Positions 60,580 to 64,000 of a stretch of DNA of 64,000 nucleotides are shown here, one piece after another. Origin of the DNA: Paracoccus sigandri (GTDB taxonomy: Bacteria; Pseudomonadota; Alphaproteobacteria; Rhodobacterales; Rhodobacteraceae); the NCBI RefSeq assembly GCF_003709565.1, contig NZ_QNRC01000005.1:124001-188000 (forward strand). Direction: 5' to 3'. Both the position numbers and the translations under genes were made by a program. The notes beneath the pieces were generated by a model that saw only the letters and a program-made list of their open reading frames with translations, did not search any database and was not told the origin of the DNA. Numbering within the stretch: the stretch's first letter is position 1; the number at the start of each line of letters is the position of its first letter.

Positions 60580-60885
60580 TTACCAGCTCGATTTGACCAT
60601 GCCGGGGATCTGCCCGTGCGAGCCCAGCTCGCGCAGCATGATCCGCGACAGTTTCAGTTTGCGGTAATACGCGTGCGGACGGCCGGTCAGCTGGCACCGG
60701 TTGTGCAGACGCGTGGCCGAGGAATTGCGCGGCAGTTCGGCCAGCTTCAGCGTGGCCTTGAAACGCTCTTCCATCGGGCGGGACTGGTCCTTGATGATCT
60801 CGTTCAGCGCGGCGCGTTTCGCGGCATATTGCTGGACCAGACGTTCGCGCTTCTTCTCGCGCTCAACCATGGATTTCTTTGCCAT
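60580..60885 (-). CDS. rpsN: Small-subunit ribosomal protein uS14, zinc-free type
   Basis: A 101-aa uS14 of the long C-minus form, lacking the zinc C-x-x-C pairs: [45 protein letters not shown]-type end [13 protein letters not shown]. Eighteen nt after rplE. Confidence 0.97.
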   Translation of the reverse strand: MAKKSMVEREKKRERLVQQYAAKRAALNEIIKDQSRPMEERFKATLKLAELPRNSSATRLHNRCQLTGRPHAYYRKLKLSRIMLRELGSHGQIPGMVKSSW

Positions 60886-60903
60886 ATCTTCTTCCCTCCG
60901 CGA

Positions 60904-61464
60904 TCAGCTGGTGAACGGCATGTTGAATGCCTTCAACAGCGACTTCGCTTCCGCGTCGGTCTTCGCGGTGGTGCAGATGATGATGTCCATCCCCAGGACT
61001 TCGTCGACCTTGTCGAAGTTGATTTCCGGGAAAACGATGTGTTCCTTCAGACCCATGGCATAGTTGCCGCGGCCGTCGAACGAGGTTGCCTTCACGCCGC
61101 GGAAGTCGCGGACGCGCGGCAGCGCGATGTTGATCAGGCGGTCCAGGAACTCGTACATGCGGTCGCCGCGCAGGGTCACCTTGCAGCCGAGCGGCATCTC
61201 CTCGCGCACGCGGAAGCCGGCGATCGACTTCTTGGCATGGGTGATGACGGCCTTCTGGCCGGCGATCAGCGACAGCTCCTCGGCGGCCTGCTTGACCTTC
61301 TTGGTGTCCTTGACGGCCTCGCCGACGCCCATGTTCAGGACGATCTTGTCCAGGCGCGGGATCTGCATGTCGTTCTTGTAGCCGAACTCTTCCTTCAGGG
61401 CAGCCCGGATCGTGTCGCGGAACTGCGCCTTCAGGCGCGGCGTGTATTTGCTTGCGTCCAGCAT
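60904..61464 (-). CDS. rplE: Large-subunit ribosomal protein uL5
   Basis: A 186-aa 5S rRNA-binding protein: [40 protein letters not shown] and [20 protein letters not shown]. Its ATG shares one base with the rplX stop (TGATG). Confidence 0.98.
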   Translation of the reverse strand: MLDASKYTPRLKAQFRDTIRAALKEEFGYKNDMQIPRLDKIVLNMGVGEAVKDTKKVKQAAEELSLIAGQKAVITHAKKSIAGFRVREEMPLGCKVTLRGDRMYEFLDRLINIALPRVRDFRGVKATSFDGRGNYAMGLKEHIVFPEINFDKVDEVLGMDIIICTTAKTDAEAKSLLKAFNMPFTS

Positions 61465-61769
61465 CAGATCACGTCTCCCGTGGTCTTGGCGAAACGGACC
61501 TTCTTGCCGTCTTCCACGCGGAAGCCGACGCGGGTCGCTTTGCCGTCCTTGTCCATCAGCGCGAGGTTCGACAGATCGATCGGCATCGCCTTCGGGATGC
61601 GGCCGCCCTGCGAGGACTGGGTCTGGCGCTGGTGACGGATCGCGATATTGATGCCGTCAACGATGGCCTTGTTGTCCTTGGGCATGACGGCGGTGATTTC
61701 GCCCTGCTTGCCCTTGTCCTTGCCGGCCAGCACGACGACCTTGTCGCCCTTCTTGAGCTTCGCAGCCAT
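61464..61769 (-). CDS. rplX: Large-subunit ribosomal protein uL24
   Basis: A 101-aa uL24 with the KOW motif: [20 protein letters not shown], then [20 protein letters not shown] and the C-terminal strand [20 protein letters not shown]. Start at 61769 shares one base with the rplN stop. Confidence 0.97.
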   Translation of the reverse strand: MAAKLKKGDKVVVLAGKDKGKQGEITAVMPKDNKAIVDGINIAIRHQRQTQSSQGGRIPKAMPIDLSNLALMDKDGKATRVGFRVEDGKKVRFAKTTGDVI

Positions 61770-62137
61770 CACAGCACCTCCGGCGCAAGCGAGATGATCT
61801 TCATGAAGTTCTTCGCACGCAGCTCGCGCACGACCGGCCCGAAGATACGGGTGCCGACCGGCTCGCCCTGGTTGTTCAGGATGACGGCGGCGTTGCGGTC
61901 GAAGCGGATCGAGGTTCCGTCCTCGCGCTTCACTTCCTTCGCGGTGCGCACGACGACGGCCTTGCGGACGTCGCCCTTCTTCACGCGGCCCCGCGGGATG
62001 GCTTCCTTGACGGACACGACGATGATGTCGCCCACCGACGCATAGCGACGGTGCGAACCACCCAGGACCTTGATGCACTGAACCCGGCGGGCGCCGGAGT
62101 TGTCAGCGACATCCAGATTGGTCTGCATCTGGATCAT
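61769..62137 (-). CDS. rplN: Large-subunit ribosomal protein uL14
   Basis: A 122-aa uL14: [20 protein letters not shown] start, [20 protein letters not shown], and the end [18 protein letters not shown]. 88 nt after rpsQ. Usually the first gene of the spc operon. Confidence 0.98.
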   Translation of the reverse strand: MIQMQTNLDVADNSGARRVQCIKVLGGSHRRYASVGDIIVVSVKEAIPRGRVKKGDVRKAVVVRTAKEVKREDGTSIRFDRNAAVILNNQGEPVGTRIFGPVVRELRAKNFMKIISLAPEVL

Positions 62138-62225
62138 TTGGTTTCTCCCGACCTTTGGGGACCGGCCCGATTGACTTGGCGTCCGGCCCCAGGGTTTCGA
62201 TCATTTCTGACCTGTGATGATGGAC

Positions 62226-62471
62226 TTATGCCGAGGCGGCTTCGTCCGTCAGGACAGTCCAGCGTTTCGTCTTCGAGATCGGCGCGCATTCGATGATGCG
62301 AACGGTATCGCCGATCTTGAACTGGTTTTCCGCGTCATGCGCCCGGTATTTCTTGGACGAACGGACGGTCTTGTGCAGCAGCGGGTGCTTGAAGCGGCGC
62401 TCGACCAGGACGGTGACGGTCTGGTCGTTCTTGTCGCTGGTCACGCGGCCTTGCAGGATGCGTTTAGGCAT
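62226..62471 (-). CDS. rpsQ: Small-subunit ribosomal protein uS17
   Basis: An 81-aa OB-fold protein: [40 protein letters not shown] and [16 protein letters not shown]. Twelve nt after rpmC; last gene of the S10 part. Confidence 0.98.
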   Translation of the reverse strand: MPKRILQGRVTSDKNDQTVTVLVERRFKHPLLHKTVRSSKKYRAHDAENQFKIGDTVRIIECAPISKTKRWTVLTDEAASA

Positions 62472-62483
62472 GGGCCGGTCTCC

Positions 62484-62690
62484 TCAGTTCGACGCCGCGG
62501 CTTCCGCCGCTTTCTGGTTCAGGATGGTCTTCACGCGCGCCACGTCGCGGCGAACCGCGCGCATCCGGGCGGTGTTCTCCAGCTGGCCGGTGGCCTGCTG
62601 GAAGCGGAGGTTGAAGGCCTCCTTCTTCAGCGCGACAAGCTGATCCTTCAGCTGGTCGGGCGTCTTCGATTTCAGTTCCTGCGCATCCAT
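62484..62690 (-). CDS. rpmC: Large-subunit ribosomal protein uL29
   Basis: A 68-aa helical hairpin protein near the exit tunnel: [20 protein letters not shown] and [20 protein letters not shown]. Start at 62690 by homology; the frame extends 17 codons upstream. The 203-nt gap to rplP is long for the S10 operon and holds a 9-bp GC hairpin (62818-62826 with 62837-62845) but no gene. Confidence 0.97.
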   Translation of the reverse strand: MDAQELKSKTPDQLKDQLVALKKEAFNLRFQQATGQLENTARMRAVRRDVARVKTILNQKAAEAAASN

Positions 62691-62893
62691 TGCGCCATTC
62701 CTTTCCAACATCACCGGAGAGCCCCTGACACGCAGGGCCACCCTGATTCCCGGTGGAGTTTCGTGATGAAGGCCTGCCCATACAGGCAGCCCCCCCGTTT
62801 TGCAACCCCCTTTTGCCCCGGCGGGGAACGGGGAAGCCCCGCCGGTCTCCCGGCGGGGCCAAAGTCACGGCTTGCGCGATGCGCGCCGCGAAA

Positions 62894-63307
62894 TCACCAG
62901 TCTTCGCGCGCCACGATGCGGGTCAGCACCGGCAGCTTCTGCGCGCCCAGGCGCAGCGCCTCGCGGGCGATGGTGTCGTTCACGCCGTCGATCTCGAACA
63001 TGATCCGGCCGGGATGGACGCGGGCGGCCCAGAAATCGACCGAGCCCTTGCCTTTACCCATCCGCACCTCGGTCGGCTTCGAGGAAACCGGCACGTCCGG
63101 GAAGATCCGGATCCAGACCCGGCCCTGACGCTTCATGTGGCGGGTGATCGCACGGCGGGCCGCCTCGATCTGGCGGGCGGTGACGCGCTCGGGCTCGATC
63201 GCCTTCAGGGCGTAAGAGCCGAAGTTCAGGTTGAACCCGCCCTTGGCTTCGCCGTGAATCCGGCCCTTGTGCTGTTTGCGGAACTTCGTCCGTTTCGGTT
63301 GCAGCAT
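62894..63307 (-). CDS. rplP: Large-subunit ribosomal protein uL16
   Basis: A 137-aa uL16: [20 protein letters not shown] start, [20 protein letters not shown], and [21 protein letters not shown]-site region of the 50S. Twelve nt after rpsC. Confidence 0.98.
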   Translation of the reverse strand: MLQPKRTKFRKQHKGRIHGEAKGGFNLNFGSYALKAIEPERVTARQIEAARRAITRHMKRQGRVWIRIFPDVPVSSKPTEVRMGKGKGSVDFWAARVHPGRIMFEIDGVNDTIAREALRLGAQKLPVLTRIVAREDW

Positions 63308-63319
63308 CTTTCAGTCTCC

Positions 63320-64000
63320 TTACCGGGCGTCGCGGCGCGGGCCACGGGGGGCCGGTCCGTCCTGGGCCTCGGCGGCGCGGCGATCACGGGCCTGCGGATC
63401 ATGTTCCATGATCTCGCCCTTGAAGATCCACACCTTCACGCCGATGATCCCGTAAGGGGTCGAGGCTTCGGACAGCGCATAATCGATATCGGCGCGCAGG
63501 GTGTGCAGCGGCACACGGCCTTCGCGATACCACTCGGTCCGGGCGATCTCGGCGCCGCCCAGGCGGCCCGACACGTTGACCCGGATGCCCAGGGCACCCA
63601 TGCGCATGGCGTTCTGCACCGCACGCTTCATCGCGCGGCGGAACGAGACGCGGCGCTCCAGCTGCTGGCCGATCGATTCCGCGACCAGCTGGGCGTCCAG
63701 CTCGGGCTTGCGGACCTCGACGATGTTCAGGTGCAGCTCGGAACCGGTCAGGTTGGCCAGTTTCTTGCGCAGCTCCTCGATATCGGCGCCCTTCTTGCCG
63801 ATGATCACGCCCGGACGCGCCGCATGGATGGTCACGCGGCATTTCTTGTGCGGACGCTCGATGATCACCCGGCTGATGCCGGCCTGCTTGGCCTCTTTCC
63901 TGATGAAGTCCCGGATCTTCAGGTCTTCAAGCAGCAGATTGCCATAGTCCTTGTCATCGGCATACCAGCGGCTGTCCCAGGTGCGGTTGACCTGCAGGCG
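63320..64000 (-). CDS. rpsC: Small-subunit ribosomal protein uS3 (5' end cut by window)
   Basis: C-terminal 226 codons of uS3; the frame is open through base 64000, reading [20 protein letters not shown] at the window edge. KH domain with [20 protein letters not shown]; then [15 protein letters not shown] [18 protein letters not shown]; and [17 protein letters not shown]. An ATG at 63868 is internal and not the real start. A charged tail ends in RGPRRDAR. Confidence 0.97.
   Translation of the reverse strand, partial: RLQVNRTWDSRWYADDKDYGNLLLEDLKIRDFIRKEAKQAGISRVIIERPHKKCRVTIHAARPGVIIGKKGADIEELRKKLANLTGSELHLNIVEVRKPELDAQLVAESIGQQLERRVSFRRAMKRAVQNAMRMGALGIRVNVSGRLGGAEIARTEWYREGRVPLHTLRADIDYALSEASTPYGIIGVKVWIFKGEIMEHDPQARDRRAAEAQDGPAPRGPRRDAR

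Noticed and set aside
59140..61635. 831-codon plus-strand frame opposite rplR-rplE
   Set aside because: Antisense to six certain ribosomal-protein genes.

Overview
The window is a chromosomal stretch of a GC-rich alphaproteobacterium of the Rhodobacteraceae, most likely Paracoccus or a close relative. The evidence is the codon bias, a CcrM-type GANTC methylase, a DUF1013 (TrcR) regulator, DciA next to mutY, a COQ9 homologue, a BztABCD/AapJQMP amino-acid importer, and an aromatic aminotransferase resembling the Paracoccus denitrificans enzyme as I remember it. No database search was run. No rRNA, tRNA, CRISPR array, insertion sequence or prophage was found.

Layout. 1-9.1 kb: 3' part of ubiA, an OmpA/BON envelope protein with a small coiled-coil membrane protein, aminotransferase and mercaptopyruvate sulfurtransferase, smpB, a ThDP enzyme and a P1/S58 peptidase. 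9.4-24.5 kb: housekeeping genes, including a gabD-like dehydrogenase, trcR, RNase T2, the coq9-quinone oxidoreductase pair, rpsU, a divergent Lrp regulator/alanine dehydrogenase pair, mscL, a GST, dciA-dsbA, mutY, an AlkB-like hydroxylase and ccrM. 24.5-31 kb: rnhB, allA, a protein joining a sulfotransferase-like domain to a GT90 glycosyltransferase, an Fsr-like MFS exporter, a HutC/GntR regulator and an orphan TRAP large subunit. 31-34 kb: an exported L,D-transpeptidase, an extensin-like protein and a Crp/Fnr regulator. 34.2-40.3 kb: part of a flagellar cluster (fliI divergent from flgB-flgC-fliE-fliQ-flgF-flgG-flgA-flgH-fliL). 40.7-45.3 kb: the polar amino-acid ABC transporter. 45.5-49.6 kb: a tightly overlapping minus-strand operon rarA-crcB-rluC-HAD-ATP12. 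49.7-51 kb: a luxR-luxI quorum-sensing pair. 51.3-64 kb: the end of the S10 operon, then the spc and alpha operons, all minus strand, from rpsC (cut by the window edge) to rplQ, which ends in a strong intrinsic terminator.

The most unusual structure lies in the ribosomal-protein region. Between rpmD and rplO, which are normally adjacent, there is a 1.75-kb segment. It carries a terminator-like hairpin just after rpmD, a small predicted outer-membrane protein gene, a convergent gene for an unrecognised exported Cys-containing protein, a hairpin between the two, and a good sigma70-type promoter reading into rplO-secY-adk. The spc operon therefore looks split into two transcription units. Other points worth attention are the sulfotransferase-like/GT90 fusion with a degenerate sulfonucleotide loop, a perfect 10-bp inverted repeat upstream of luxR, three GANTC sites just upstream of the GANTC methylase gene, a CtrA-like box between fliI and flgB, a 24-codon ORF coupled to the orphan dctM, and an intergenic sequence family found in three copies.

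Likely cooperation between genes: ubiA and coq9 both serve ubiquinone synthesis. The Lrp-like regulator probably controls ald. aapJQMP imports acidic and amide amino acids. luxR-luxI forms a complete AHL sense-and-respond pair. The r-protein block feeds the ribosome, the Sec pathway and RNA polymerase.
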